This document shows positions 25,107 through 36,517 of a stretch of DNA of 64,000 nt, piece by piece. Position numbers and translations under genes: made by a program. The DNA comes from Tremella fuciformis (Eukaryota; Basidiomycota; Tremellomycetes; Tremellales; Tremellaceae). Below the pieces are notes generated by a model that saw only the letters and a program-made list of their open reading frames with translations, ran no database searches and was not told the DNA's origin. The number at the start of each line of letters is the position of its first letter. Positions within the stretch are counted from its first letter, which is position 1. The stretch is from assembly GCA_032768795.1 (NCBI GenBank), contig CP136491.1, positions 682,001 to 746,000 of the forward strand. Direction: 5' to 3'.

Positions 25107-26500
25107 ATGCCACACGAAGAGGGCAAGTACTCGCCAGAAACCTTCAAGGTCCTCTTGAAAAAGTTGGTGCAGCAGCCAGAAGAGTTCACGCCCGAAGATT
25201 GCGCGGAATGCTTCGAGCACCTCTGCGCCGAGGCGGCGGCCGAGGCCCAGGCGAGTCCTCCTGCCGTACTGGGGCGCCCTCCACTGACATGCCGCAGGCC
25301 GGTGCATTCCTCACTGCGCTCACGCTCTCCGGTCTCGAAGCCTCTCCCGAGATTGTCGCAGCCTGCGCGTCGGTCCTGCGGCGACACGCGCTGCTCGTCG
25401 CCGACCTGGAGAAGGACACCTTCTTATCGGCGGGCGAGGCGCTCCCGGACGGGCAGTGGGACTACCGCCCGACCGACAGCCAGGGGGACGGCTACACCGG
25501 GTGCGTCGACATAGTCGGTACCGGCGGCGACGGGCACGACACGTTCAACGTCTCGACGAGCGCGGCGATCGTCGTCGCTGGCGCGGGGGTGCGAGTGGCC
25601 AAGCACGGCTCGAAAGCCGCGACGTCGTCGTCGGGGTCGGCGGACATCCTCATGAGCCTCGGGTGTCGGCTCGCCTTCCCTGTCGAGCGCATCCACGCCT
25701 TCCTGCCGCGCTCGCCATTCCTCTTCCTCTTTGCGCCGCACTACCATCCTGCGCTCGCGCACATCGCGCCCATCCGCCGCTCGCTCAACTTCCGCACCAT
25801 TTTCAATGTCCTCGGCCCGCTCATCAACCCCGCCAAGCCGGGGCGGATGCTTCTGGGCGTGGCGAAGAAGGAGCTGGGCGAGACGTTTGTCGAGGTGCTC
25901 AAGCTGCTCAATGTAGATAGGGCCCTGGTGGTCTGTGGCAAGGAGGGCCTGGATGAGATCAGCCCGGCGGGAGAGTCCTGGGTAGGTCTCACTTCGACTC
26001 AAGGGGTGCTGAAGAGCTCATGGCAGATCTGGCGGTTACAAGATGGGCAGATCACCCACTCGACCATCCACCCGACCGAAGATTTCGGTCTCCCCCTACA
26101 CCCTCTATCGAGCGTACGAGGCTCCACACCGTCGCTCAACTCGACCGCGTTGACCGCGCTCCTATCGTCATCACCTCCACCACCGCACCTCTCCGCACCC
26201 GCCTCACCCGACTCGCCATCCATGGACGCAATACGCGACTACGTCCTGCTCAATGCTGCGGCGCTGCTACATCTCTCTGGCCGCGCAAAAGACTGGAAAG
26301 ACGGCGTGGCAATAGCCCACGAGAGCCTCGAGAGCGGCAGTGCGCTACGGGCGTTCGAGGCGTTCAGAGATACGAGCAAGCTGGCGATGGGCGAGGCGCT
26401 GGTCAAGCCCGAGGACGACGGGGGCGTCGCGGCCAAAGACGGCGAGGTCAAGAGCTGGCTGCATCTCAAAGACGGTCATGTGGACGTGGGTGGCAAGTGA
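25107..26500 (+). CDS. TRP4: Anthranilate phosphoribosyltransferase
   Basis: Transfers phosphoribosyl from PRPP to anthranilate, the second step of tryptophan synthesis. The ATG at 25107 opens [20 protein letters not shown]. Exon 1 ends EAAAEAQ at 25250. The intron 25251-25297 (47 nt) starts with GCGAGT, a GC-AG intron, and exon 2 resumes [18 protein letters not shown] in the same phase. The PRPP site [17 protein letters not shown] and the [17 protein letters not shown] block are complete, as is [19 protein letters not shown]. The protein is about 450 residues with an insert before the C-terminal helix, as in other fungi. An in-frame upstream ATG at 25055 would add 17 residues. TGA is at 26498-26500. 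Confidence 0.94.
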
Positions 26501-26685
26501 GCGGATGTTGCATGCTGTGTGCAGTGCACAGTGTATGGTCTACCACAATAAGGGACAATTGACATGCTACAATTACTACTGATGATGCTAATATAGGGTA
26601 CATGCGAGTGTCCAGCCAGGCATATGAACGAATGTCCACTTCAGAATCCACTGGAAGCAATGTCCAAGCGACTCACCGACCTGGG

Positions 26686-28651
26686 TCAAGCAAGGAAAAT
26701 CTCCCTGACGAGTGTCTGCACCTCGGCCCAGAACCCTTCGATCACTCCTGACTCGAAGCCATTGACGTCGTACCCCAGTGACAGCCACAGCTTGCCGCAG
26801 AACGTGTAGGCAAACAAGAGCAAGGCGCCCGGCCTTTGTCGAGAGCCCGTCGTCAGGCTGGTCAAGCGGATGGACGGGTATGAGGCGTGCGCGTACATGC
26901 CGTCCAGGTTGCCGAGCATCGACAATCCCATCAGGGCCTTCTGCGGCGCGGCGGTCGCGGCAATCGCAGGCGTACTCGGCACTGCTGGTGTGGAGGCGAT
27001 GGCTTCCTTTGGCGACGCTTCAGGGGTAGGCAGCGGTTTGGGCATTTGAGGTGACTCCACCGATTCGGCCTTGACGATGGCGCCAGAACGGTCGGGGATG
27101 TCCCAGCCCAAACCCAGGCCTTGCACCTCGGCCTTCTGCGCTTTCTTTCTCGCCTCTTCGGCATCGTCGATGGCGGCCCATCTGATCGCGCGCTCTCGGC
27201 GAATGCGGTTCGTCTCTCTAGCACGCGACACGAGGAAGGGCGACTTGACCGCTTTGATGGTCTGCTTCCTGGTCGCTTTCGCGCGGTGCCAGAAGATGTC
27301 CTCTAGAGACGACTCGGCAGGAAGAAGAGTAGGAAGGATGATGTTGAAGTATCCCACGGCGAGGTGAAAGAAAGAGCCGGCCTCGTGGACAGGAGACATC
27401 TGGGGGCGGAGGTTCAGGGCCGAGTAGATCATTCTGCAATGTCAGTCTTTCTCCGTTAAGATGCAGGAGATGTGCTCACGTCGGATCAGCGCGATTATCG
27501 GTGCGCCGCGCCCAGGCGATGTTGCACAGCGCAAAGACGGCATGTGCAATGGTGACGCCCTTGGCCTTGCACTTGCTCAAGATCGCCTTGGTCTCCGCCT
27601 CGGTGTACGCAAAAGTCGGCACGATCGTCCTCCTCTCCCTGCCTTTCACCCCGGAGAACACCTGACCGCCGATCAGCCTGTCTTCGGATCTCCGGTGCTC
27701 TTCCTTTCTCGCCGCCCGGGCAAGTCTGGCCGCTCCGAGCGGCAGGCGATCCTCGAGCGACGGCGGGATCTTCTGTGGGACAGCGAGCAGTGGCTGGGCA
27801 AGCTCGGCAAAGTGGGCCGCTTCGTCGTGCAAGAGGGTGTAGAAGTCGTTCATGAAGGTATGGAGGGCCATGCCGTCGCCCAAAAAGTGCGTGGCGCATA
27901 GCATGACTTGGTACGACCCGTGGGTTGGGTGCTCAATTTGAGTTTGGACCACATCTTCGGTACCGTTCATCCGCAGATCAGGGCTGATCGGCGGTGTGGG
28001 CAAACCACCTGTTGCCGCTGCGGCAGCATTGGGAGGGGAGGCGATTACAAGCATGGCGAGCCGGTCGTTGGACAACGATCGAGCGCCGTTCAAGTACGTG
28101 TCGATGATGTTGGTCCCGATTTCAGTGAGGCACAGGCGGTCCTCCGCCATCGAGAGCGCTTCGTCGAATGTTGCCGGCGGGCTGTTGGTGAATCGCACAT
28201 CTTCATACGACCCAGCGGTGATCGTGCTGGCTAGCAAGGGGTGCCGGAGGAGCATGAGCGCCCATAGGCCCGCGATGCGCTGGGGCGTGAAGAGGCGCTG
28301 GGGGGCCTCGAGGGTGTGGTGCAAGTACATGTCGTTGACGCCATCCTGTCGACTGGGAAGGTAGTACGACATCTCGTTGTCGCTGAGCAGCCTCTCCTTG
28401 ATTGTCCGCGCATTGGCCGCGAGGTCGAGGCGCGCAAAGTCGACGCCGGGAAACGGGCACGACTCGAGGCTGGTCCGCGGAGAGGGTGTGTCGGGCGGTG
28501 TGAGCGACGAGTGGGCGGCCAAGCCTGACGAGGGGAAGCGGTAGGACGATGTTGCGGATGCTGAGCGCTTGGAATGCGAGGGGAGGTGCGAGACGGGTGC
28601 GAGGGGCGGGGTGAGCAACACCGGCGAGGGAGGCGAGGCCCAATCGGACAT
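26686..28651 (-). CDS. CoA-dependent acyltransferase superfamily protein (HxxxDG)
   Basis: A chloramphenicol-acetyltransferase-like fold shared by alcohol acetyltransferases, BAHD enzymes and NRPS condensation domains. The first ATG of the frame is at 28651 (MSDWASPPSPVLLTPP). After a Ser/Pro-rich leader comes a substrate-side half with DVRFTNSPPATF. The catalytic motif is HFLGDG within ATHFLGDGMALH (His and Asp-Gly present). An intron at about 27433-27478 joins RTDNRADPT to MIYSALNLRPQMSP, the typical C-lobe start. A DFGWG-like motif is replaced by LSLGYDVNGFESG. The protein is about 640 residues. It is convergent with TRP4. Substrate unknown; acetylation of an alcohol or sesquiterpenoid-like molecule is only one possibility. 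Confidence 0.78.
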
Positions 28652-30543
28652 GGCGCCGGATGGGGGGTGAGGTGATCGGCAGGGGAATAGATGAGGGGAA
28701 GGAGCGTAGCTCTGGGATGGAGAAGAGAAAGAAGGAGGTGGTGATACTTGTACTCTACTAGACCTGTGACTTTCTATAGTGACCGCCAAAGGTGTGTGTG
28801 TGTATCTGCGGTCTCGAGCGCAAGACCGAGTGTGCGCCGTGCGACTACATCTTTAACACCCCATTCCTCGTGCCCCATGCCCCATGAAACTCTCGACCTT
28901 GCTCTGCTCTGCTCTCTTCCTCTTCGCCTCTTCTTCCATGTCGTCGTCATCAGCGGACAGGACAGGACGGCGGACCGATCCTTCCATCCCCTGGACGTCC
29001 TGCCCTGCGGCGAGGTCGTGCGGCAGGGTAGAGCATGCTGCTGCTGTGTAGGTGTGGTGGTGGGTGCGCCATGGCTGCCCCACCTTGTTACGCTCGCGCC
29101 GAGACGAGGCGCTGTCAGGTGTTCAGTTCAGGTGTAGGTGTTCAGGATTAAGCGAGTGATGCGGGGAGAATAGAGTCTGCCTATGGTCTGCAAGAGCAGG
29201 GTGCGGGGTAGTAGGTCAGTACTGTATTGCGTAGTACGAGGTAACGGCAGTCAGCAGCAAAGAAATGAGAAAACCAGGAAAGAGGAAAGTGGGAATCGGG
29301 ACCCCTGAGCTACCAAGAGTCAGGTATGTCACCGGCGTGCCGTTATGCATCGCCCAGTGCTCGCAAGAGCGCCGCACTGCACACGACCACCCTCCCATCT
29401 CCTCTCCGCAAGCTCGGTTCCGTGCCCGCACCCCGCACTCTGCTCCAGCTATGGATCCATGGAGAAAGAGATGTGCGACGGCGACTACGAATTGAGCGGG
29501 ACAACCTTTTCTACCCACCTGCGGCCACTGCGGGGAAGGATGACGTCCGTCTGCCTGATGGTGACGGCAGGATACGAGAGGTCAAAGGATGTTTCGGGTA
29601 GTTTGACAGGCACAGCGGTTCGCCGGTCCGCCTAGATGAAAAGGAGGCGCAGGTCCAGCGCCGAGTGGCGGTCCGCCAGCCGAGAATGACGACCGCTCTG
29701 CGCACTGACCGCCTGCAAGAGGAATTCATAGCGACCGGCTCGCGGCTCGGGATGATGTGTGCATTACGACTCGTGGTACGTACGTCCACCGAGAGTTGGT
29801 CAGGTGACTGTACCCGCTCTCTCTTTCTCTCTGCGTCTCTGTGTCTCTCGATCCAGATCGTACATCTGCACTTTTGTATATTGAATAGGGAACGATGACA
29901 AGGTTGGATGGGCGTGGTACTCCGAGACATTGGATCGAAGGGAAGAGGATCAATCAGGGATCCCAAGGGAGAGTGATCCATGGATCTCGCTTGTTCAAGG
30001 TTTGCAGCGGGAACATGTAGTCAAGTCACGCGACTCGAGCGAAATGCATAGCATAGCAGAGGTCGCAGTTGTTCAGGGAACGGATCTCCTCTGACATTCC
30101 ACTAGACCACCCTCATCTCCGTCTCTCCTTCTCCTTGACATGACGCACTACTGCAACAGCGGGTCACGCAGCGGAGCGATGCCACTACCGCTATGCTACC
30201 GCAGAAGAGGGTGCCGAGTACTCCTCCTCCCGGCCGAGCAAGCGAACTACTGGCCACTGCTCTCCGCGTGTACTCCGTTGAAGAGCTGCGAATGACGACT
30301 CTTGACTTTGCGAGTCTAGAAGACACAACCATCACTATCACCACACACCATCTCTTGCCTCGCGATTCCAGGCCACCTCGGGACTAGCCTCGGTCACTCG
30401 GTCGTCGTCTGCCCTTCGCCGTCGAGCACGCTTCTTGGAACTACCCATCAAACCGCCATCGCTTCTGGCGTGCTCACCGGCCTGCGGTCCTCTTCTCTTT
30501 CCGCCTCTTCACCCATCCTGAGCCTCAGCACCATCCATACACC
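28652..30543. other. Long divergent intergenic region (1.9 kb)
   Basis: Lies between the acyltransferase and the sugar-nucleotide transporter, which are transcribed apart. Frames up to 156 codons occur on both strands, but they overlap each other, are Arg/Ser-rich and show no motif or splice logic. A GTGTGTGTGT run is at about 28792-28802 and CT-rich tracts at about 29810-29850. The size suggests extended promoters. Confidence 0.4.
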
Positions 30544-31799
30544 ATGCACGCGCCCGAGCCGCAGCCCCAGGCGCCCGTGTGGAAAGTCGCCGCCGTCGTC
30601 GGGTTCTACATGGCCGTCGCACTGGTCATGGTCATGGTGTGCGTCCCTTTCCTGGCAAGCACCCACACAGGTGGCTGACGAGCAGGAACAAATGGGTCCT
30701 GACCAACTCGTCGCTCCCGCTCACCTTCCTCCTGCTCCAGCTCAGCATCGCCGTCGTCCTCCTGCACGTCTCCGCCCGCATCCCCGCGCTCGAATTCAAG
30801 CCGCCGCGGTGGTCGCGCGCCATCGTGCGCGCCATGGCGCCCGTGTGCGTCGTCAACGTTATCGGCCTCGTGTTCAACATCTACTGCCTCAAGCTCGTCG
30901 ACGCGTCCTACTTCCAGGTCGCGCGCGGCCTCACGCTGCCCATGACCGTCGTGCTGCAGACGCTCTCCACCGGCGAGCGCCCGACCGGCATGACCATCCT
31001 CTCGTGCGGCCTCGTCACGTGGGGCTTCACCTACAGCTTCATCCCCAATCCGTGGGGCGCGGCGCGCACGACGAGCCTGGCGGCCGGAGGGTGGATGGGG
31101 AGCAGCGAGGCGCCGATGCTGGGCATGTTCCTGGGCGTCATGAGCGCCGCCATGGTCGCTGTGCACGCCGTGCTGGTCAAGAGCGCGCTCAAGGTCGTCG
31201 ACGGGCGCACGATGGACTTGGCGTACTGGCAGAACGCCCTCAGTGCGCTGGCGCTTTTGCCCGGTATCGTGGGTGCCGGCGAGCTCAAGGGTCTCGTCAA
31301 GCTCGTCAACGGAGAAGGAGGCAGCTTGTCCTCGTTCGTCATTGGTAGCGGCATCACCGTGAGTCTTCCGACTTTAGCGCTCCTCGTACGTACGGCTGAC
31401 AGCAGGGTGTCGTGGGATTCCTCATCTGCCTCGCCGGGCTGCTCAGCATCAAGGTCACCTCGCCAGTGACGCACATGTTCTCGGCGGCCGTCCGCTCGGT
31501 CCTCCAAACCATGCTGGGCGTGTGGCTTTTCAAGGACGTGCTCAACGCGTACGGCATCTTCCCTCGGTAGATGGTCAATGTGGCTGACTCGCAGCTCCCG
31601 CATCATGTCCACCGTGCTCATCATCCTCGGCGGCGTGCTGTACACCTGGCACAAGGCGCAGCAGCACGTCAGGTCAACGGTGCCCGGTTCGCCGAGCCAG
31701 GAGCCGCTCTTGTCGGAGAAGCAGGTCGCGCGGGACGAGCGGGACGAGGAAAAGGCGGTCGGTGCGCGGCCGTACGCTGCGTCGTATCCCCGGCCGTGA
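30544..31799 (+). CDS. Nucleotide-sugar transporter (TPT/SLC35 family)
   Basis: A Golgi antiporter of the triose-phosphate-transporter fold with about ten membrane segments. The ATG at 30544 gives MHAPEPQPQAPVWKVAAVV. Intron 1 (GTGCGT donor near 30639) joins to NKWVLTNSSLPLTFLLLQL. NVIGLVFNIYCLKLVDASYFQVARGLTLPMTVVLQ is the family core and most resembles the SLC35C/GDP-fucose group, with KVTSPVTHMFSAAVRSVLQT near the C-terminus. The last intron is best read with donor GTACGG (46 nt), giving DVLNASRIMSTVLIILGG. The tail is hydrophilic (SEKQVARDERDEEKA), ending at TGA 31797-31799. The substrate (GDP-fucose, GDP-mannose or other) cannot be told from sequence alone. Basidiomycete yeasts need several such carriers for wall and capsule glycans. 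Confidence 0.8.
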
Positions 31800-32002
31800 T
31801 CTGTCATTGATATAGGCTCGAAGCGGACAGTGTCTCGCGCTTGCGCCGAATGTACAACGGACGCTCTCATGTAGATTGTGCTGGACATATTATAGGTGAG
31901 ATGCATGACCGTGTATCGTAAGTATCGTGTCGTATCGTAGCGCAAGCATCACAGCGTGTATGTCCACCTCCTCACTGCCTCGCCCCGCTCTGCCTCGCGC
32001 AT

Positions 32003-33563
32003 CTACACCGCGCCCAGACCCAGCGCAGTTGCATCGCCAGGCGCGCCGCCCCTGACGAAAGAAACATCCCTCCACCCGCCCTCAGCAGCCACAGGCCACT
32101 GCGTTTCCGCCGGCCCGGTCCCGGCCCCGTAAGCAAAGCGCACCTCGCCCGTGGGCGAGCGGTGGAACAGCGACGTCGAGCGCGGGAGGAGGACATGGTT
32201 GAAGCGAAAGTCCCATAGCGCCGCAAAGGTCTTGCGGTACGCGACGACCGCGCAGAGTGTGCCGACGCACGCGCCGCCCAGGCAGTCGTACCAGTTGTGA
32301 AACTCGTCTACCGTGAGGCTGGCCGCGATGAGTGAGGCGCCGAGCAGTGGCGCAAGCGTGAGGATGAGCTTCCAGTACGCGGGGCGGTGGTCCGAGGTGG
32401 TTTTGAGCTGCGCGTTGAAGTACAGGGCGAGGTACTGCCGTTAGCCGGCCGAGCGAGCGAGGCTCCTCCACCTCAGTAGAAGACTCCATGTGACGGAAGG
32501 CAGGGAGAGGCTCACGACGAAACCCCTGCGCGTCAGCATGATTCTGTACTTCGTCGACTGGGGCTCACGCGAACGCCGCCGTCGAGTGGCCCGACATCCA
32601 GCTCTCAAGCGAATCGTCAATCTCGCTCTTATCCCTGCGCCTCCTCAGCAACCTCTTCCTTTCGGTGAAGCATCGGCTCACCCCGTGCAGATACTCCTGT
32701 CGTACATGATACGCTGGAAGCCGTTGCCCGTAAAGGTCAAATTGGTCACGTCCGGCTTACACACGTCGAGAAAGTGGGGTCTGCCCTCAGCCCATCCTCA
32801 TCTCCCTCCGGCAAGAATGGGCGACGCACCTCAGCCCCCCGATGAGCCATTTGTGGAATACCTGGAAGACGGCAGCCGTGACTGCTCGTCAGCTCGGCCT
32901 GACGCTGGTGGCGAACGACGCGCTGAGCGACTCGAGCAGGCCCATGGTGGTGCCGAGCAGGAGCTCGGCGCTGCGCAGGCGAATTTGGAATAGCACGAAG
33001 AACACGAATGGGCAGATGAACGCGAGCAGCGCGGCGAGCGTGCGTGGTCAGCTGGGTGTGCATCACTGTAGCAGAGGGGGGCGTATCAGATGGGTATGAT
33101 GTTCTTCCGCAGCTGCGCGTCAGCCATATCCAATCGATTCTTCGCTGCCGGCTGTGGGCGACAGCGGGAGAGGGAGAGACTCACAGGGTAGGCAAACTCG
33201 GGATAGGCGATGGAACCATCGACGTTGTACCTGCTCTCAGACCCCTGTTGCTGATGACACACAGTGGACCTACACGGGGAAGGACCGTGATGGTGCTGGA
33301 TCGGCCTCGTAGACCCCGAGTCCGATAGCGCCCATGGCAGCCATAGTGAGCAAGTCGACCGCGTGCAGTCTGAGCCAACCCATGGCCGAGAATCCAGCCA
33401 TGAAGCCTCTCCTTTCCCCACTGTACCCTCCTGCACGGGGTCCGCTTGCCATGCTGAGATCGTTTATTGCGCGAGCCGGCTTCTCTCGGCCATGATGATG
33501 CGGCAGGACGCCCCCGTCGGCTGGAGGAACGGCCGTGTTGGTTGTGCTTGCAGACTGAGCCAT
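32003..33563 (-). CDS. PAP2-type lipid phosphate phosphatase
   Basis: An integral membrane phosphatase of the LPP/DPP1 group acting on phosphatidate or diacylglycerol pyrophosphate. The ATG at 33563 gives MAQSASTTNTAVPPADGG. The first membrane segment contains HAVDLLTMAAMGAIGLGVY. Small exons give YNVDGSIAYPEFAYP, LRKNIIPI, LLAFICPFVFFVLFQIRLR and then HKWLIGGLRPHFLDVCKPD, motif 1 (K-x6-RP). Motif 2 is SWMSGHSTAAFA. Motif 3 reads SLTVDEFHNWYD: His and Asp are present but the usual Arg after Ser is Leu. The stop is TAG at 32003-32005. Six or more introns are present. The boundary between the third and fourth exons near 33085 was not resolved to a clean GT donor. Confidence 0.82.
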
Positions 33564-33920
33564 CTCGTTAGGGCTCAACAGCGGAGATGGCGAGGAGGTA
33601 TGCAAGAAGATGGAAGTGCATCAGCTCGCAGCCCCTCGTTCTGGCTACGTGCAGTTAGTGACGTCTTAGTCCAGTAAGGCAGGCATCCATCAATACCCAT
33701 GTCATAGTCCAAAGTGAAAGACGTCAAACCAAACGACAAGTCTTGGCATTTCTTCGGCGAGGCAATGACGTCAATCCCTTCCCATCCCATTCCATTGACA
33801 GAGCCAATTTTGTAGAGCAAGATGCATGCCGGATTTGTATTGTCACAGAGGGACGACTATGTATACAGAAGAGGCGGCGAGGCGGCCCAGACCACAACCA
33901 TATGCTCTGCCGCGCGCACT
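33564..33920. other. Intergenic, nothing recognised
   Basis: Upstream of the PAP2 gene and downstream of the DenD-like gene. No gene, RNA or repeat seen. Confidence 0.35.
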
Positions 33921-35167
33921 CTAAGCGAGACCCTGCTCGACCATCTCCTTGAACCGCCGGACGACGGGGACCATGCCGCCCTCGTCGACCTGGAAGCCGA
34001 GCGACAGGGGGTAGGCGTTGTCGAAGCGCGGGGGCCAGGAAGAGACGACACGGCGGTTGATAGGGTCGTCCTGCATGTCAGTACGCTATTCCGATGGAGG
34101 GGGGAGATGCTCGCCTTGAAGGAGACGAGCTTGAGGGCTTCAGGGCCGGCGACCTCTGCGAGGGCGTCCAGCTCCTCCTTGACGGTGGTGGTGAAGCCGG
34201 GCAGGTAGACGACGCGGGTGTGCTTGAGGAACGCGTCGGACGGGACGTGCTTGGCGCGCACAAAGTTCTTGATGGTCGTCTCGGGGCTCGCGACCCACGC
34301 GGCGAGGTTGGTGAGCTCGGGCGACTCGAGGCTGTCGCCGACGGGGCACAGCGCCTCGACGCCGTGCAGCGGCTCGCGGATGATGCCCGAGATGAACGCC
34401 GACGTGGCGGCCGAAGGCACGCCGGGCCGCACGACGATCGTGGGCAGACGCAGGATGCGGCCGTCGACAAAGCCGCGGCGGGTGTACTCGTTGACGAACA
34501 TCTCAGAGATGAGCTTGCCGGTCCCGTAGGCGCCTTCGGGCGTGGCGATCGTCGACGGGGTGACGGTGTGCGGGAGCTCGCCGCCGTACACGGCCAGAGA
34601 CGAGGTGAAGATGAATTTGATGGGTTTGGGCGAGGCATGTTGACGGGCGCGGTTCAGCATCGAGCGGATAGAGTCGACGTTGACCTGGGATCAGCACCTG
34701 GGCGGCAGCTATCCTGCGGGCCAGACTCACCTTGAGACCCAGGTCAAAGTGGTCCTCGGATCCACGGCTCATCACGCCGTGGAAGCAGTAGATGGTATCG
34801 GGCACGCCAAACTCGGTCTCGAAGAGCGCATCGACCTCCTTGTCGTCGGTCAAGTCGGCTTTGCGGGTGATGACGTGCTTGGCGGCTTTGGGCGCGCGGG
34901 GCTCGACAATGTCGCAGAGGACGAGCTTGACGTCGGGGGTCTCGGGGTCGGCAAGCAGCGCCTCGGCGAGCTGCCATCAGCGTCAAGCGCACAGCGGCTA
35001 TTTTGGGACGGAGCCAGCAGCGAAGCAGGTCGAAGCTGCAGCAGGGGGCGAGGAGTAGAGGGGGGACTCACGAGACCGCCGAGCCACCCGCCGGCGCCGG
35101 TGATAAGTACGACGTTGCTGGACGAGCCGTTGGCATGGCCATTGGCACCGTTGGTAAGGGCGACCAT
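33921..35167 (-). CDS. denD: DenD-like NAD-dependent dehydrogenase (D-erythronate dehydrogenase family)
   Basis: An extended short-chain dehydrogenase. The ATG at 35167 gives MVALTNGANGHANGSSSN, then the dinucleotide motif LITGAGGWLGGL before an intron. LAEALLADPETPDVKLVLCDIVEP follows, then TIYCFHGVMSRGSEDHFDLGLK. Catalytic residues are FTSSLAVYGG (Ser) and AYGTGKLISE (Tyr-x3-Lys). RILRLPTIVVRPGVPSAATSAF, SGIIREPLHG and the C-terminal ASPETTIKNFVRAKHV follow the bacterial DenD pattern closely. The last exon reads DDPINRRVVSSWPPRFDNAYPL and ends MVEQGLA with TAG at 33921-33923. In bacteria DenD oxidises D-erythronate to 2-keto-D-erythronate. The fungal substrate is inferred. It shares a 611 bp promoter region with the isomerase gene. 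Confidence 0.82.
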
Positions 35168-35778
35168 TGTGCTGATAGGTGGTGTGGTGGGAGGTGAGAG
35201 GTGGGGCGGGAGTGGCGAGGACGCGGGGTGGGGTGTTGTGGAAAGACGAACGAGGCCTCGTGAGCCGTATATAGCGTCCTTTATCTATCCAGCGACGTCC
35301 GTCTTGTGTCCGTCGAGCAGCGAGAGAACCCCGAGCCCCGCGCAAGGTGGTCAGCTCGCCCCGTCCCCCTGAGGCGATCGCGCGACGTCCGGCAGAGGGG
35401 AAGCATCTTCGGGACGTACGGGCGGTGAGCTCGACGGTCCGGGACGATGGAGACATACAATGGGCCCGACGGTGCGGCCACGTGGTCGCAAGGGCGTGGC
35501 GTCGGTCCGAGCGGATCATTGATGGATCCCAGGCACCAAAGGAGGGATGGATTGCTGCTGAAATTACTAATTTGTCTCGCTGTGATTAGAAACCTCTGCG
35601 ATGTCTTTAGTAGATCGATCGGCCCGACCGGCCCGGGCCATCTGTTCCTACAGTCTCCTTTCAACAGCCCGGGGCGGAATCCACGTCACGATTCCAGCTG
35701 AGCCTTCGCAAGTCGAGAGAAGTCAAAGTGAAAGCTTGAACGTGCACACTCCCACTCACCCACCCTCCCTCACACACC
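35168..35778. promoter_or_regulatory. Shared promoter of DenD-like and isomerase genes
   Basis: 611 bp between divergent start codons. It contains several CGG and CCG triplets, including CGGTCCG near 35438 and CGGCCCG near 35626, which are the half-sites Zn2Cys6 proteins recognise. The regulator gene lies next door. Binding is inference. Confidence 0.4.
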
Positions 35779-36411
35779 ATGTCGCCCAGCTGGAAGATCG
35801 TGCTCGGGGCCGACGAGGCCGGCCACGGGTACAAGAGCATCATCAAGGCCGACCTGGAGAAAGACCCGCGCGTGTCCAAGATCCTCGACGTTGGCGTGCA
35901 CGAGGGCACCGACAAGACCGCCTACCCCCATGTGGGCGTGGCGGCCGCGCGCAAAGTCGCCAGTGGGGAAGCGGACAGGGCGTTGTTGATCTGCGGTACG
36001 GGTGAGTGGCGCCTCCCCACCCAGAGCTTCCGGCCTTGTTTCCGCGAAGGACAGAGGCGGTGGCGAGTGATGAGTAACGAGTGGGTGCTGATATCAGGTA
36101 TGGGTGTCGCTATCAGCGCCAACAAAGTTCCTGGGATCAGAGTGAGCTCTCCTCGTAGCGCATACTGCAAGGGCACTGCTCATGACCAGGCATGTACCGC
36201 CCACGACTCTTTCTCGGTAGAACGGCTCGTCCTGTCCAACAACGCGCAGGTCCTTTGTCTCGGCCAACGGGTCATCGGTGTCGAGCTAGCACGGAAACTG
36301 GTCAAAGAGTGGCTAGGCTATGTGTTCGACGAGAGCAGCGCCAGTGCCGCCAAAGTCGCCGTCATTGGCGAGTACGAGACCGCCGACAAGGTGCCGGGCG
36401 CGGACGAGTAG
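35779..36411 (+). CDS. derI: RpiB/LacAB-family isomerase, DerI-like (erythrulose-phosphate isomerase type)
   Basis: The ATG at 35779 opens [62 protein letters not shown] (the catalytic Cys and anion-binding GTG loop), [21 protein letters not shown] and [19 protein letters not shown] follow. Two introns are removed: 36002 to about 36098 (after LICGTG) and about 36140-36189 (after PGIR). The tail [18 protein letters not shown] is a signature of the actinobacterial DerI/LerI group that interconverts D-erythrulose-4-P and D-erythrose-4-P, rather than of plain ribose-5-P isomerase B. The N-terminal DEAGH replaces the usual DHAG. TAG is at 36409-36411. Its neighbours support a four-carbon sugar role. 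Confidence 0.8.
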   Translation: MSPSWKIVLGADEAGHGYKSIIKADLEKDPRVSKILDVGVHEGTDKTAYPHVGVAAARKVASGEADRALLICGTGEWRLPTQSFRPCFREGQRRWRVMSNEWVLISGMGVAISANKVPGIRVSSPRSAYCKGTAHDQACTAHDSFSVERLVLSNNAQVLCLGQRVIGVELARKLVKEWLGYVFDESSASAAKVAVIGEYETADKVPGADE

Positions 36412-36517
36412 CCGCTGCAGTTGTAACGTTACATGCATTGGAACAACATTGCACGACTCTTGCTAAATGCAATGACAAGCCATTCACCGACCCCAATGAG
36501 AAAGATCCTACGCTCAA

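Noticed and set aside
28652..30543. Possible genes in the long intergenic region
   Set aside because: Several overlapping frames up to 156 codons, none with a motif, plausible start context and splice signals together.
31031..31945. 304-codon minus-strand open frame
   Set aside because: Antisense to the nucleotide-sugar transporter; Arg/Ser/Thr-rich with no motif, explained by GC-rich codon bias of the real gene.
35779..36411. Plain ribose-5-phosphate isomerase B
   Set aside because: The [17 protein letters not shown] and SASAAKV segments and the DEAGH start fit the DerI/LerI subgroup better, although biochemical proof is absent.
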